This document shows, in pieces, positions 7,880 to 16,941 of a stretch of DNA of 25,670 nucleotides; positions within the stretch are counted from its first letter, which is position 1; the number at the start of each line of letters is the position of its first letter. Source of the DNA: Bacillota bacterium. GTDB lineage: Bacteria > Bacillota > Clostridia > Acetivibrionales > DSM-1351. The DNA is taken from positions 1 to 25,670 of the forward strand of contig JAEZKZ010000056.1 in NCBI GenBank assembly GCA_023415305.1, written 5' to 3'. A model generated the notes under the pieces. That model did no database searches and was not told where the DNA came from. It worked only from the letters and a program-made list of their open reading frames with translations. A program made the position numbers and the translations under genes.

Positions 7880-9656
7880 AGCCATCTCTCCTTACAGGAA
7901 TCTTTAATATAACCTCAGTGCCTTTACCAAGTTCGCTATTGATGCAAATACCAAATTCCTTACCCCATTTCAGCCTTATACGGTTGTTGACATTAATAAT
8001 ACCAATGCCTGAAGTAATTTTCATAGGATTATCTATGTCAATATTGGATAGTTTACACCTGGTTTCTTCTAATATGTGAGCTTCCATCCCAACACCATTA
8101 TCCTTAATGGTAATTATCATGACATTACTATCGTCAAACTCACTGTGAATTACCAAGCTTCCCTTCTTCATGCTTGGCTCCAAACCATGGAAAATAGCAT
8201 TTTCCACCAAAGGCTGGAGAATCATCCTGGGGACCAGACTATCCAATGTTGATGGCGATACATAGTCATATACCTCAAATCTGTCTCTAAACCGTACTTT
8301 TTGAATCTGTATATATGCCTTAACAATGTCAAGCTCTTCAGACAGCTTAACCTCATCGGCCCCTTTTACTCCATATCTAAGAATCCTGCTTAAAGCTTTG
8401 GTCATATCACAAATCTCATTGACTCCTTTAATAGCTGCCATCCCTCTAATGGATTCAATCGTATTGTATAGAAAATGGGGATTGATCTGACTTTGTAAAA
8501 AACTCAGCTCTGATTGTTTTTTTTCCAGCTCTACCTTATAAAGTGTAGAACTGGTTTCCAGAAGTCTGTGTGTTAATACGTCTATTTCGTCCAGCATTTG
8601 GTTGAATTCATCGGCCAACAAAGTCATTTCAGAGTAACCCTCTATATTTATCCTCTTCTTAAGATTTTTAAGGTTGCCGGTCCTTATGCTTTCCATAAAA
8701 TCCATTAATTTTTTTATTGGATGTAAAACATTGTTTACTGTAATAAAAAATGGTATGGAAATTAATACAAGCGCAATGACCGATATCATCAGTATTTCTT
8801 TACGCAGGCTATACAACTCCTGTAGCAGGCTTGCTTCAGGTGTTATACTGATAATACTGCCATTAATGCCCTCTAACGGTACTATCTGGACAATATTTTT
8901 TTCTCCGTCTATGGGCACTATGGTTTGCGTATTTGCTAATATTTCATTGCGCTCCAACAGATCAAACCTCGTTCCATTTTCCTTCATACCGTTATTAGCT
9001 ATAATATTCATATTTCTATCCAGAAGGTAAAATTGGATAGGTGTCTTATTTATTTTTTCGATACTTGCATCAAAAATGTTATAGTTTAATATAAGGGCAA
9101 TAATGCCAACACTGTTCTGTGAAAAGTTGTCGGGGTTAGTTGAATATACAGGCATACCTACTACAAAGCACATCTTATCCTGGTATACTCCGCTGTTCAG
9201 CAGCTCTATACCTGTATAGCTAGGCGTCTTTTGCTTCTGAATAAAGGATATATGTCCTTTAATAAAGTCTGTGCTTCCACTCATAGAATAGAAATTGCCG
9301 TTTTCACCAATAACCACAATATCCAGAATCCCCTCCCTGAGATAGGTAATATTTCTGAAAAGGTTATCAAGAAGCTTGACCAAAGCAATTTTTTCGGAAT
9401 AGTCATCTGTTGTCAGATAATTTTGAACAACAATATCATATGCTACACTGGTGGCTATTTTGTCAATCTGAGCACAATTTGAATTGATGTTTTCATTAGC
9501 CTGTAGAATCATATCGGAAGTGTATTCTTTGTTTTTCATTATAAGGATATCCGATGTTTGGTAATAAGCAACTAAAATTATGAGTCCGAGGATAAACACT
9601 GTCAGAATTGCAATGGACAGCATCTGATGCTTAATCAGCATTTTTTTAAAGAGCAC
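7872..9656 (-). CDS. YesM-type membrane sensor histidine kinase
   Basis: This 594-residue protein has a first membrane helix (about 12-31), an extracellular sensing domain of about 255 residues, a second helix (about 287-307), then a HAMP linker. The His_kinase domain has LQSQINPHFLYNTIES with phosphoacceptor H394, an N-box QPLVENAIFHG (481-491), and the ATP-lid boxes DNGVGM (519-524) and GIGIINVNNRI (550-560). This is the LytS/YesM class. The start is a GTG at 9656, eight bases after GGGGTG; an ATG at 9641 is possible but has no better site. It is coupled to the response regulator that follows. The likely signal is an extracellular glycan or the liganded binding protein, by analogy with other YesM systems. 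Confidence 0.93.
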   Translation of the reverse strand: MLFKKMLIKHQMLSIAILTVFILGLIILVAYYQTSDILIMKNKEYTSDMILQANENINSNCAQIDKIATSVAYDIVVQNYLTTDDYSEKIALVKLLDNLFRNITYLREGILDIVVIGENGNFYSMSGSTDFIKGHISFIQKQKTPSYTGIELLNSGVYQDKMCFVVGMPVYSTNPDNFSQNSVGIIALILNYNIFDASIEKINKTPIQFYLLDRNMNIIANNGMKENGTRFDLLERNEILANTQTIVPIDGEKNIVQIVPLEGINGSIISITPEASLLQELYSLRKEILMISVIALVLISIPFFITVNNVLHPIKKLMDFMESIRTGNLKNLKKRINIEGYSEMTLLADEFNQMLDEIDVLTHRLLETSSTLYKVELEKKQSELSFLQSQINPHFLYNTIESIRGMAAIKGVNEICDMTKALSRILRYGVKGADEVKLSEELDIVKAYIQIQKVRFRDRFEVYDYVSPSTLDSLVPRMILQPLVENAIFHGLEPSMKKGSLVIHSEFDDSNVMIITIKDNGVGMEAHILEETRCKLSNIDIDNPMKITSGIGIINVNNRIRLKWGKEFGICINSELGKGTEVILKIPVRRDGYV

Positions 9657-9750
9657 TAAATTTTCACCCCAACAATAAAAGAATATAATATCATTTCACA
9701 ACGTCGAACACTTTTACCGTCGTCCATAAGCACTTTCCATTTACATTATT

Positions 9751-9796
9751 AGATTAACATAATCCATAAAGCCAATCAATGAGTGATTATGTAAAT
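9751..9796 (-). promoter_or_regulatory. Candidate promoter and inverted repeat ahead of the sensor kinase
   Basis: On the minus strand TTGATT (9779-9774), a 17-base spacer and TAATCT (9756-9751) form a plausible promoter about 95 bases before the kinase start. It is bracketed by a 12-base inverted repeat with one mismatch: ATTAACATAATC (9753-9764) and GATTATGTAAAT (9785-9796). The repeat overlaps the -10 box and flanks the -35, as an operator would. No experimental support is available. Confidence 0.45.
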
Positions 9797-9909
9797 GATT
9801 TAGTCAAATTACTGTAGGGAAATGAAAAATAGATTATCTATGAAGTTAACAATAACGATGTTGTGGACTTTCGATATGAAAAAGCAGGAGAATAATAAGC
9901 GACAATTTC

Positions 9910-10059
9910 TACTGACTGCTTCCCCATGTAACAGGCTCTCCCTGTCTCAAAGTACTATCTGTCAGTAAGACTTACCGACGAATCATCGAATCACCCTCAC
10001 TGTTGTTGACCAGACTTACACTTGTAAGTGTGCTCCAGCTTCACTGGACGTATCAACAA
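9910..10059 (-). ncRNA. Candidate structured RNA segment between the GH95 terminator and the sensor kinase
   Basis: About 150 bases with nested complementary arms and no open reading frame of note. In minus-strand reading, TTGTTGA (10059-10053) pairs with TCAACAA (10009-10003). This encloses two hairpins: CCAG/CTGG (10047-10044 with 10038-10035) and ACTTAC/GTAAGT (10029-10024 with 10019-10014). A second domain pairs TACTGAC (9967-9961) with GTCAGTA (9916-9910) and encloses CAGG/CCTG (9944-9941 with 9935-9932). Its base composition is richer in G and C than the flanking AT-rich spacer. It could be a leader RNA, a small RNA or a relic of a mobile element. I do not recognise a known family. Confidence 0.4.
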
Positions 10060-10115
10060 ATAAAATGCCTCACCATTAACAAAGGATTAGCTTATCAATT
10101 GTTATATGGTGAGGC
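10059..10115 (-). terminator. Terminator after the GH95 pair
   Basis: Perfect 10-base arms, GCCTCACCAT and ATGGTGAGGC (10115-10106 with 10076-10067), begin 15 bases after the stop of the GH95 gene. A T-rich tract ATTTTATTTGTT follows on the minus strand. The 29-base loop is long, but the stem and tract fit an intrinsic terminator. Confidence 0.75.
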
Positions 10116-10130
10116 TACGTTATTTATTTC

Positions 10131-12494
10131 TTAATTCATATCAGCCGGAACAAGCACATATGTCTTTCCGCCCTCAGCCGGGAATGAGAAGCCTATTTCT
10201 GTTTTCTTAGTCTGTACCTGTGAATCTCCGCAGATAACCTTGAGAGTATCTCCAACAACCTCAATTGTTCCTGTGAATTTGGGTCGTACAACAGCTTCTG
10301 TAAGCTTCCCTTCATCCCATTTCAGGTCAATCTCTCGAGCACCACGTGCAACAAGCCCCTTTACGCTTCCACTCCTCCAAGAGGTTGGCAGGGCTGGAAG
10401 GAAATGCAGTGCAATATGGCTCTGAAGCAGGCACTCAGCTATTCCTGCAGTAACACCAAAATTACCGTCTATTTGGAAAACCAAGCTAAAATTAAACAGG
10501 TTTCTTGAAGAGGAATCTGTAAGCATTGCTTTGATGCCTCTGTCTGCCTTCTCTCCGTCCAGTAAGCGTGCATATATATTGATAAACCAGGCTAATGGCC
10601 AGCCACCATTTCCTGCCCCATTGTCAACCCGGAGTTCCAGAGATTTTCTCACTGCCATCATTAATTCCGGTGTATCGCGCCAATTAATCTGGTTACCCGG
10701 ATAACATCCAAACAAATGAGAAATATGTCCCATACCCGGAGTGAGCTCAGGATACTCCTTATCCCATTCCAGCAACTGTCCATTGGATCCGATTTTATCC
10801 TCAGGAAGGAGCTTAATCATCTCTACCAGCTTTTCAGAGAATTCCTTGTCCACACCTAAAAGTCGCTGTATTTCTATACATGCTGCAAAGAACTCCCGAA
10901 GTATTTGATTATCCATTGCAGGGGCAATGCAGATTGGAGTATCATATCCGTCAGGCAATATATACCTGTTTTCAGGAGATACCGACGGACAGGTAACAAG
11001 CTTTCCATCAACTTCCATCAGGAAGTCTTCATAAAACAGAGCCATGTCTCGTAATACCGGATACATTCTTTGAAGTATACTTATATCCTTTGTATGCAGG
11101 TAATGCTCCCAGACATGCAAGCCAAGCCAGGCTGACCCTGTAACCCATGGCATTGCAGCCATATACCAGTCCTGTGGTGCACAGTCACCGTAAATGTCGG
11201 TATTGTGATGGCATACCATACCTCTCATACCATACATTACTCTTGCTGTTTCTTTTCCCTTTTCGTGCATCTTCTCCAGCAAATCCATTAATGGCATATG
11301 CAGATCTGACAGATTGCATATCTCAGCAGGCCAATAATTCATTTGCAGATTAATATTTATTGTATACTTACTATCCCACATGGGTACAAACTCTGCATTC
11401 CATATTCCCTGCAAATTCAATGCCTCGCTGTTTTCTCTTCCGCCAGAGACCATAAGATAGCGTCCAAACTGGAAATACAGTGCAGCTAACGCTGGATCAT
11501 TTGCCCCGTTGCGAAGTGCTGAAATCCTTTCGTCTATTGGCAAAGAAGGTGCCGATCCTAAATCCAGTGTACATCTATTCATTAGTGCTGAGAAATCCTT
11601 TACATGCTCAGCACGCAAAGCTTCATATCCCTTTTTACGTGCAGCCTCCAGCTTCTGAAGCACATCTGAAACGGGATCCTCAGAACGGTTTGATGTGGAG
11701 GATGCCAGATAGATAGTTACCTCTGTACAATTTCTAGCAAGAAGCTGGGATACAGGATTCAACAGTTCACCATCACATTCCATCCACAGGGCTGTAGCAA
11801 ACTCTACCTGTGAATCATTGCCTTTCATTAAAATCGTGTTCTGGTTGATTGTACGAATGGAATCTGCACTGGGTGCCGGCCATCCGCCTCCGGTAACCTT
11901 CCTTCCGGGTCTTCGGTCATCCATGGCAACGGCATCTGATATTCCAATTCTATTCATCACAACGTCTAAATTAATTGTACCTGGAGTCTCACTAACAAGA
12001 CGTAGGCACATCACTTGCCCAGGATGGCTTATAAACATCTCCCTCTTGTAGCTGACACCCTCCTGCTTATGATCAATACTAAGTAAGCCGGTCATCAGGT
12101 CAAGGTCAGCACAATAATCTTCTGCCCCCTCACTGTTTGGCATTGCCCCTGAAGCGAAGGGCAAATGTTGATTTAATGCAATATCCACCTCACCTAATAG
12201 GGTGTAGTGACGCATACACGCAGGAGTTCCCGCCATATATTGCATTATAAGCTCCTCAGCATGGTATATGTTTCCCGAAAGTACTAATCGTCTGATTTCA
12301 GGAAGCTTTTCCTTTAGAGATGGATTGTTTCGATCCATGAAGGCTCCATACCATAAGGAATCATCATTTATTTGGATACGGTCAAGATTCGTGTGCCCAT
12401 ACACCATGGCTCCAAGTCTTCCATTTCCAAGGGGCATTGCGTCATTCCAGACATCTGCTGCAGTATTGTAACGAAGATGAAAATTATGCTCCAT
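10131..12494 (-). CDS. Glycoside hydrolase family 95 protein (alpha-L-fucosidase or alpha-L-galactosidase), copy 2
   Basis: This 787-residue protein aligns by eye with its upstream neighbour along its whole length. It has the N-terminal signature MPLGNGRLGAMVYG, then TININLQMNYWPAE (about 378-391), HHNTD (429-433), PSVSPE (503-508) and FQIDGNFG (673-680). By analogy with the GH95 enzyme AfcA, the two Asn of NIN, the Glu of SPE (about E508) and the Asp of QIDG (about D676) are the likely catalytic set for inverting hydrolysis. No signal peptide is present, so it should act in the cytoplasm on imported oligosaccharides. The start is ATG 12494 with AGGAG eight bases upstream; a GTG at 12503 overlaps that site. 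It follows copy 1 by 36 bases and ends at a terminator. The segment RVDNGAGNGGWPLAWF departs from the copy 1 form. Fucose versus L-galactose specificity cannot be decided. Confidence 0.93.
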   Translation of the reverse strand: MEHNFHLRYNTAADVWNDAMPLGNGRLGAMVYGHTNLDRIQINDDSLWYGAFMDRNNPSLKEKLPEIRRLVLSGNIYHAEELIMQYMAGTPACMRHYTLLGEVDIALNQHLPFASGAMPNSEGAEDYCADLDLMTGLLSIDHKQEGVSYKREMFISHPGQVMCLRLVSETPGTINLDVVMNRIGISDAVAMDDRRPGRKVTGGGWPAPSADSIRTINQNTILMKGNDSQVEFATALWMECDGELLNPVSQLLARNCTEVTIYLASSTSNRSEDPVSDVLQKLEAARKKGYEALRAEHVKDFSALMNRCTLDLGSAPSLPIDERISALRNGANDPALAALYFQFGRYLMVSGGRENSEALNLQGIWNAEFVPMWDSKYTININLQMNYWPAEICNLSDLHMPLMDLLEKMHEKGKETARVMYGMRGMVCHHNTDIYGDCAPQDWYMAAMPWVTGSAWLGLHVWEHYLHTKDISILQRMYPVLRDMALFYEDFLMEVDGKLVTCPSVSPENRYILPDGYDTPICIAPAMDNQILREFFAACIEIQRLLGVDKEFSEKLVEMIKLLPEDKIGSNGQLLEWDKEYPELTPGMGHISHLFGCYPGNQINWRDTPELMMAVRKSLELRVDNGAGNGGWPLAWFINIYARLLDGEKADRGIKAMLTDSSSRNLFNFSLVFQIDGNFGVTAGIAECLLQSHIALHFLPALPTSWRSGSVKGLVARGAREIDLKWDEGKLTEAVVRPKFTGTIEVVGDTLKVICGDSQVQTKKTEIGFSFPAEGGKTYVLVPADMN

Positions 12495-12530
12495 TATATT
12501 CACTCCTATTTATATTATTTATTTAATAAT

Positions 12531-14867
12531 TTAGTTATTGCAGTGTACCGTTATTGTTTGCCCAGCCTTCAAATTCACTCCGGATAGAGCTTTTCCTTTA
12601 AAGGATACCATAACGCTCTGGTCAATATCTGACATGAGCTCAGACTTAATTTCATCCTGATCCCAGTAAATATTCACGGTTATTCTTCCTTTTGCACAAA
12701 GTCCTTTAACTCTTCCTTTTTTCCATTGGGATGGCAGGGCAGGAAGCAAATAAATCCTGTTGTTACAGCTTTGCAGGAGCATCTCTGCTATTCCGGCGGT
12801 TGCACCAAAGTTACCATCAATCTGAAAAGGTGGGTGTGCGTCAAATAAGTTTATATATGTACCCCCTCCATGATTGTATTCTGTCTCAGTATCCCGAACT
12901 ACTCTGAGCTGTCTGTTCAATAGCTTTAGTGCTCTGTCTCCGTCAAAGAGTCTTGCCCACTGGTTAATTTTCCAGCCTATACTCCAGCCCGTACCATCAT
13001 CACCTCGTATATCCAGCGATTTTCTACAGGCCTCTGCCAATTCCGGAGTATCCTCCAGAGTTATTTCATTCGAAGGATATAAGCCATAAAGGTGGGATAT
13101 ATGCCTGTGGTATGTCTCAACCTCCTCATACTCCTCATACCATTCCAAAAGCTGGCCTTTACTTCCTACTCTGTAGGGGTAAAGCCTGCTGAGCTTTTCG
13201 CTGAGTTCCTTTGCAAACTCATAATCATATCCCAGTATATTAACAGCACTTATGCAATTCTTATAGAGTTCTCTAATAACTGTCATTGTCATTGTTGATG
13301 TTTCAGATATACTGCATTTTTCTCCATTATAAAAAAAGTTGTTCTCTGGAGAAGTTGAAGGACAGGCTATAAGATAGCCCTCACTATCCTCAGTTAGCAT
13401 ATCCAATAAAAACTCAGCCGCACCTTTCATAATGGGATAGGCCGTTCTCTCTAGAAAATCCCGGTCAAGGGTATACTCATACTGTTCAAAAAGGTGTCTG
13501 CACAGCCATCCGGCAGATATATTCCAAAATGCGAAGCAGGCTGATCCCTTCCATTTATTGCCCACTGGAGATGTAAATCTCCAAATATCCGTATTGTGAT
13601 GTGAAGTAAAGCCTCTGGCTCCATAAACCTCTTTTGCTGTAACTCTCCCATTGACAGCCAGCTCACTAATAAGCCTTACAAGTGGCTCCTGAAGCTCACC
13701 AAGGCCACAGGGAAAAGCAGGCCAGTAATTCATCTGTGTGTTAATATTTATTGTGTAATTGGAGCTCCACGGCGGGCGCAGCTCAGAGTTCCATATACCC
13801 TGAAGGTTTGCAGGCTGCGTCCCCCTCCTTGAGGAAGAAATAAGGAGATAACGCCCGTACTGGAATAATAGCGCATAAAGCTCAGAATCATCATTTTGAA
13901 GTCCCTGAAATTGATACAGACGCACATCAGTGGGAAGCTCCGATGCCTTATTATGACCAAGGTCCAGCTCCACTCTGTTATAAAGCATTTGATAATCGGA
14001 TACATGAGCAGAGCATATCTCTTCGAAGCTCTTAGAATATACGGCCTTCAATTGCTCAGAACATATTTCTTCATATTTCCTTCCACTGAGGAAGGGCTGT
14101 ACATTGAAGCCGTCAAAGCTGGTTTGTGCATTGATGAATATTAGTGCTTCATCTGCATCCTCCACTATTAACTCATTAATACTCTGCTTTATGCTTCCAC
14201 CCGACGCTTTTATGCCTGCCATTGCAGTAAAAAGCATTCCCCTTTCCTCGTCCTTCTCGGAATATATAACAGGATTCAGTAAATCATTACTATAGCTTGG
14301 CTCCACGTGGGAGGGTGCTTCACCCCTTAAAACAAGTAGATTTTCTTTAACCTCTAGTGTTGATTTCAACTGACAATCAAATGTAGCGGAAAAGCTAATC
14401 TTTCCTTTTTGATCGGAGGAAAGCCTTATGGCAATAATATCATCAGGAGCAGAAGCCAACAGCTCTCTTCTGTACTTAATACCATTTAAAAGATATTCTA
14501 CTCTTGATATTCCCGAAGCTATATCAAGCTCTCGAATGTAGCTCTCAACATTGCCCCTGTGACTGAAATTTAGCTTGATATCCCCCAAGGGCAAATAAGA
14601 CTGTCCCCACCCTGAAGTAAGCTGTTCCTCTATCAAAGTCTGGGCTTCGTGGTATTTCTTCTGCTTTATAAGAGTAACTGCTTTTTGAAAGTACTCTGCT
14701 TTTCCATAGTTATTCATATCCTTAGGGTATCCAGACCAGAGAGTATCCTCGTTTAGAGATATTACCTCCTCAAGAGTTTTACCAAATATCATTGCCCCAA
14801 GCCTGCCGTTTCCAATTGGTAAAGCTTCTACCCAGGAATCTGCCGGCTGCTTATACCATAGCTTCAT
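12531..14867 (-). CDS. Glycoside hydrolase family 95 protein (alpha-L-fucosidase or alpha-L-galactosidase), copy 1
   Basis: This 778-residue protein opens with WVEALPIGNGRLGAMIFG (12-29) and NEDTLWSG (39-46). Core motifs are TININTQMNYWPAF (372-385), HHNTDIW (423-429), CPSTSPEN (502-509) and PPFQIDGNFGATAG (679-692). The likely catalytic residues by family analogy are N374, N376, E508 and D684. RGDDGTGWSIGWKINQWARL (621-640) is the classic family form. FWNISAGWLCRHLFEQYE (447-464) stands where the family usually has a WPMGGAWL...WEHY-like sequence, so this part of the pocket may differ. There is no signal peptide, so it is probably cytoplasmic. GGAGGAG precedes the ATG. It is the first gene of a two-gene GH95 unit between two terminators. 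A control region of about 240 bases with inverted repeats lies ahead. Confidence 0.94.
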   Translation of the reverse strand: MKLWYKQPADSWVEALPIGNGRLGAMIFGKTLEEVISLNEDTLWSGYPKDMNNYGKAEYFQKAVTLIKQKKYHEAQTLIEEQLTSGWGQSYLPLGDIKLNFSHRGNVESYIRELDIASGISRVEYLLNGIKYRRELLASAPDDIIAIRLSSDQKGKISFSATFDCQLKSTLEVKENLLVLRGEAPSHVEPSYSNDLLNPVIYSEKDEERGMLFTAMAGIKASGGSIKQSINELIVEDADEALIFINAQTSFDGFNVQPFLSGRKYEEICSEQLKAVYSKSFEEICSAHVSDYQMLYNRVELDLGHNKASELPTDVRLYQFQGLQNDDSELYALLFQYGRYLLISSSRRGTQPANLQGIWNSELRPPWSSNYTININTQMNYWPAFPCGLGELQEPLVRLISELAVNGRVTAKEVYGARGFTSHHNTDIWRFTSPVGNKWKGSACFAFWNISAGWLCRHLFEQYEYTLDRDFLERTAYPIMKGAAEFLLDMLTEDSEGYLIACPSTSPENNFFYNGEKCSISETSTMTMTVIRELYKNCISAVNILGYDYEFAKELSEKLSRLYPYRVGSKGQLLEWYEEYEEVETYHRHISHLYGLYPSNEITLEDTPELAEACRKSLDIRGDDGTGWSIGWKINQWARLFDGDRALKLLNRQLRVVRDTETEYNHGGGTYINLFDAHPPFQIDGNFGATAGIAEMLLQSCNNRIYLLPALPSQWKKGRVKGLCAKGRITVNIYWDQDEIKSELMSDIDQSVMVSFKGKALSGVNLKAGQTITVHCNN

Positions 14868-15112
14868 GTTTTACTCCTCCGTCACATCAGTTCTTCTCTA
14901 ATATAAATTCTGTGCTCATTGAGCATTGTTTTTTTCTTATAACTTAAACTACTAATGAACATAGCACATACAGTGTAAAAGTCTGTATGTTGACAGATTT
15001 CAAGAAGTATATACCACACTATGTGTGATAAGTTTACATAACTTACATACTTTGCAAATCTTTACTTTCAGGGCTTTAATCTGTATGTGACAATTCCCAC
15101 GGAATTTTCGTT
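14868..15112 (-). promoter_or_regulatory. Control region of the GH95 operon with repeated CTGTATG sites
   Basis: A perfect inverted repeat ACATACAG/CTGTATGT lies at 14966-14973 and 14983-14990, nine bases apart. A third copy of CTGTATGT is at 15081-15088; two of the three copies run into a GACA string. A separate 13-base palindrome TGCTCATTGAGCA is at 14913-14925, in the likely leader. CACACTATGTGTG near 15020 is another dyad. No strong -35/-10 pair is evident, which suits an activator-dependent promoter. Which regulator binds is unknown. Confidence 0.5.
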
Positions 15113-15151
15113 ATTATATCAAACAAGGCTGCTCAATGGCAGCCTTGTTTG
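15113..15151 (-). terminator. Terminator after the first importer operon
   Basis: A perfect 13-base stem, CAAACAAGGCTGC with GCAGCCTTGTTTG (15151-15139 and 15132-15120), has a 6-base loop and starts 20 bases after the stop codon at 15172. The 3' arm ends in TTGTTTG, giving a short T-rich tail. It separates the importer operon from the GH95 operon. Confidence 0.85.
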
Positions 15152-15171
15152 TAATTAACTTTGCAAAGATC

Positions 15172-16881
15172 TTACTTACCCTGTTTCTTAGCAACATCCT
15201 TCAAATGGTTCTGTGTCATAACATCCTTAACCTTTTCAAGTCCTACATCTTGAATTTCCTTCATAGCTGCTTGATAATTGGAGTCAAATTCTGCATCATT
15301 CTTCGCAAGAATCATCTTTGACAAATACTTGTTCCAGATATTCTTAATCTTTGCATATGCAACACCTTCATTTGACGCTGTATCAGGATCGAGGTTATCA
15401 AGACCCATATCCCAAATGTCAACACCATAATTCTTTACAGAGTTCAGGTAATCAGCATATGCCTGAGGTGCCATAGCAATTTTCTGCCAGCCTGCCCACT
15501 TGGATCTCCACATTACAGCCCTTGACTCAAAGCCATACTTGTTTGCAAAGTTTGCAGCATCAGTATCAAGCTCTTTCATAATTTCTTGCTTGTACTGTGG
15601 AAGTCCATCCACCATTTCGAAAGTTTCGCCTTCTTTACCAAAGAGGTTAGTTATCTGTCCTTCGTCACTCCATAAATACTCGAAGTATCTGATAATACGC
15701 TCAGGATTCTTAGCATTCTTAGTTACCATTGAACCAACCCAGCCTGCGCCTCTACCGCCGGCATATTGTGGTTCCTTGCCGTCATTCTTGAAGAACTCAA
15801 GTGGCATATAGGTCTTTGATTCATCATTTGTCAGAGTCTTAATTCTTGGATTATGAGTCTTCCAAACATCAATCGGGAAGCTTCCGGTTACTGCAAACTG
15901 TGCTGAATCAGTAGTCTCACCGAAGTTTTCATGCTTCATCATAAGAGTGTCTACACTTATGAGACCTTCATTGTATATCTTGTTTAAGAATCTAACTGCT
16001 TCAACATAGTTTGGATTCTCGAATATCATCTTTATCTTGTCATTTTCAAGATATTGATCCTTAGCTAAGGTTTCAGGTGCGAAAATACCAGCGAAGTACT
16101 GTAATGTATAGCTTCCTGCAAGACCCCATTGATTTACATCAACAGGAGGTTCAATAGCAAATGGCTTAACATCTGGATATTTTGCTTTTATATCCTTTAA
16201 CAATTGAATGAATTTCTCAGGTGTATCTACTTTTGGGCTTCCCAAGCCTTCGTATATACCCTTCTGAATGAATAATGGTCTTGCATTATGCTTTTCCAAG
16301 CTAGAGTCAAATTCTTCCTTTGAGCTGAAGAATGATGGCAGGTAATATAACTTTCCATCATCTTGCTTGTGGTATGATTTTACTTCACCAGGAATCATAT
16401 CCATTAATTCAGGAGCAGATTGTGCTGCCAAGTCATCAATTGCATGAATCTTGCCTGACTGGATAAGTTTCTTGGTTTCAGGTTGGAACCATTCTAAAAC
16501 CATTGCATCAGGAAGGTCATTGGAGGCAATCATTACATTCAGATACTCTTTTTCATTTCCGGTCGGAATAATGATGTTTGGAGTAACTCCGGTTGCTTCA
16601 GTTATGTACTTTTCAACAACACTGCCTCTCCATGGATATCCGGTTCCCCAGGCACCAAAGAAATACATGTCAAAGCTAAATGGTGAAGTATCCTTTTGCC
16701 AGGACAATTGAGTGGCTGTTGAAGAATCTGTTGTAGTCTCTGCTGCAGTGCTGCTTGCCACCGGTTCCTTTGTACTTTCCTGTGCAGAATCATCGGACCC
16801 GCCACAACCGGTCAATACGATAGACACAGAAATCAACAAAGCCATAATAGTAGCAAATACTTTAAATTGCTTTCTTTTCAT
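15172..16881 (-). CDS. Extracellular solute-binding lipoprotein of a sugar ABC importer (LplA type), first importer
   Basis: This 569-residue protein has a lipoprotein signal: MKRKQFK, a hydrophobic core, and lipobox VLTGC with the lipidated cysteine at C26. A Ser/Thr/Glu-rich spacer follows to about residue 60, then a large solute-binding domain. It belongs to the same long class as the product at 4263-2608 but is clearly divergent from it, suggesting a different ligand. Aromatic residues are frequent (for example FGAWGTGYPWRG near 75-86), as expected for a carbohydrate-binding cleft. GGAGGAG lies at good distance before the ATG at 16881. It is the last gene of its operon and is followed by a strong terminator. 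Confidence 0.93.
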   Translation of the reverse strand: MKRKQFKVFATIMALLISVSIVLTGCGGSDDSAQESTKEPVASSTAAETTTDSSTATQLSWQKDTSPFSFDMYFFGAWGTGYPWRGSVVEKYITEATGVTPNIIIPTGNEKEYLNVMIASNDLPDAMVLEWFQPETKKLIQSGKIHAIDDLAAQSAPELMDMIPGEVKSYHKQDDGKLYYLPSFFSSKEEFDSSLEKHNARPLFIQKGIYEGLGSPKVDTPEKFIQLLKDIKAKYPDVKPFAIEPPVDVNQWGLAGSYTLQYFAGIFAPETLAKDQYLENDKIKMIFENPNYVEAVRFLNKIYNEGLISVDTLMMKHENFGETTDSAQFAVTGSFPIDVWKTHNPRIKTLTNDESKTYMPLEFFKNDGKEPQYAGGRGAGWVGSMVTKNAKNPERIIRYFEYLWSDEGQITNLFGKEGETFEMVDGLPQYKQEIMKELDTDAANFANKYGFESRAVMWRSKWAGWQKIAMAPQAYADYLNSVKNYGVDIWDMGLDNLDPDTASNEGVAYAKIKNIWNKYLSKMILAKNDAEFDSNYQAAMKEIQDVGLEKVKDVMTQNHLKDVAKKQGK

Positions 16882-16941
16882 AATATTCTCCTCCGTAATT
16901 ATTTATTTTATCCAGGTGCTAAGCCCGGGATAATACAAAAA

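Noticed and set aside
9910..10059. Structured segment as a clear group II intron piece
   Set aside because: Its place after a terminator fits class C introns, but no GTGYG 5' end follows the terminator and no domain V or reverse transcriptase sequence is present. Kept only as a structured RNA candidate.
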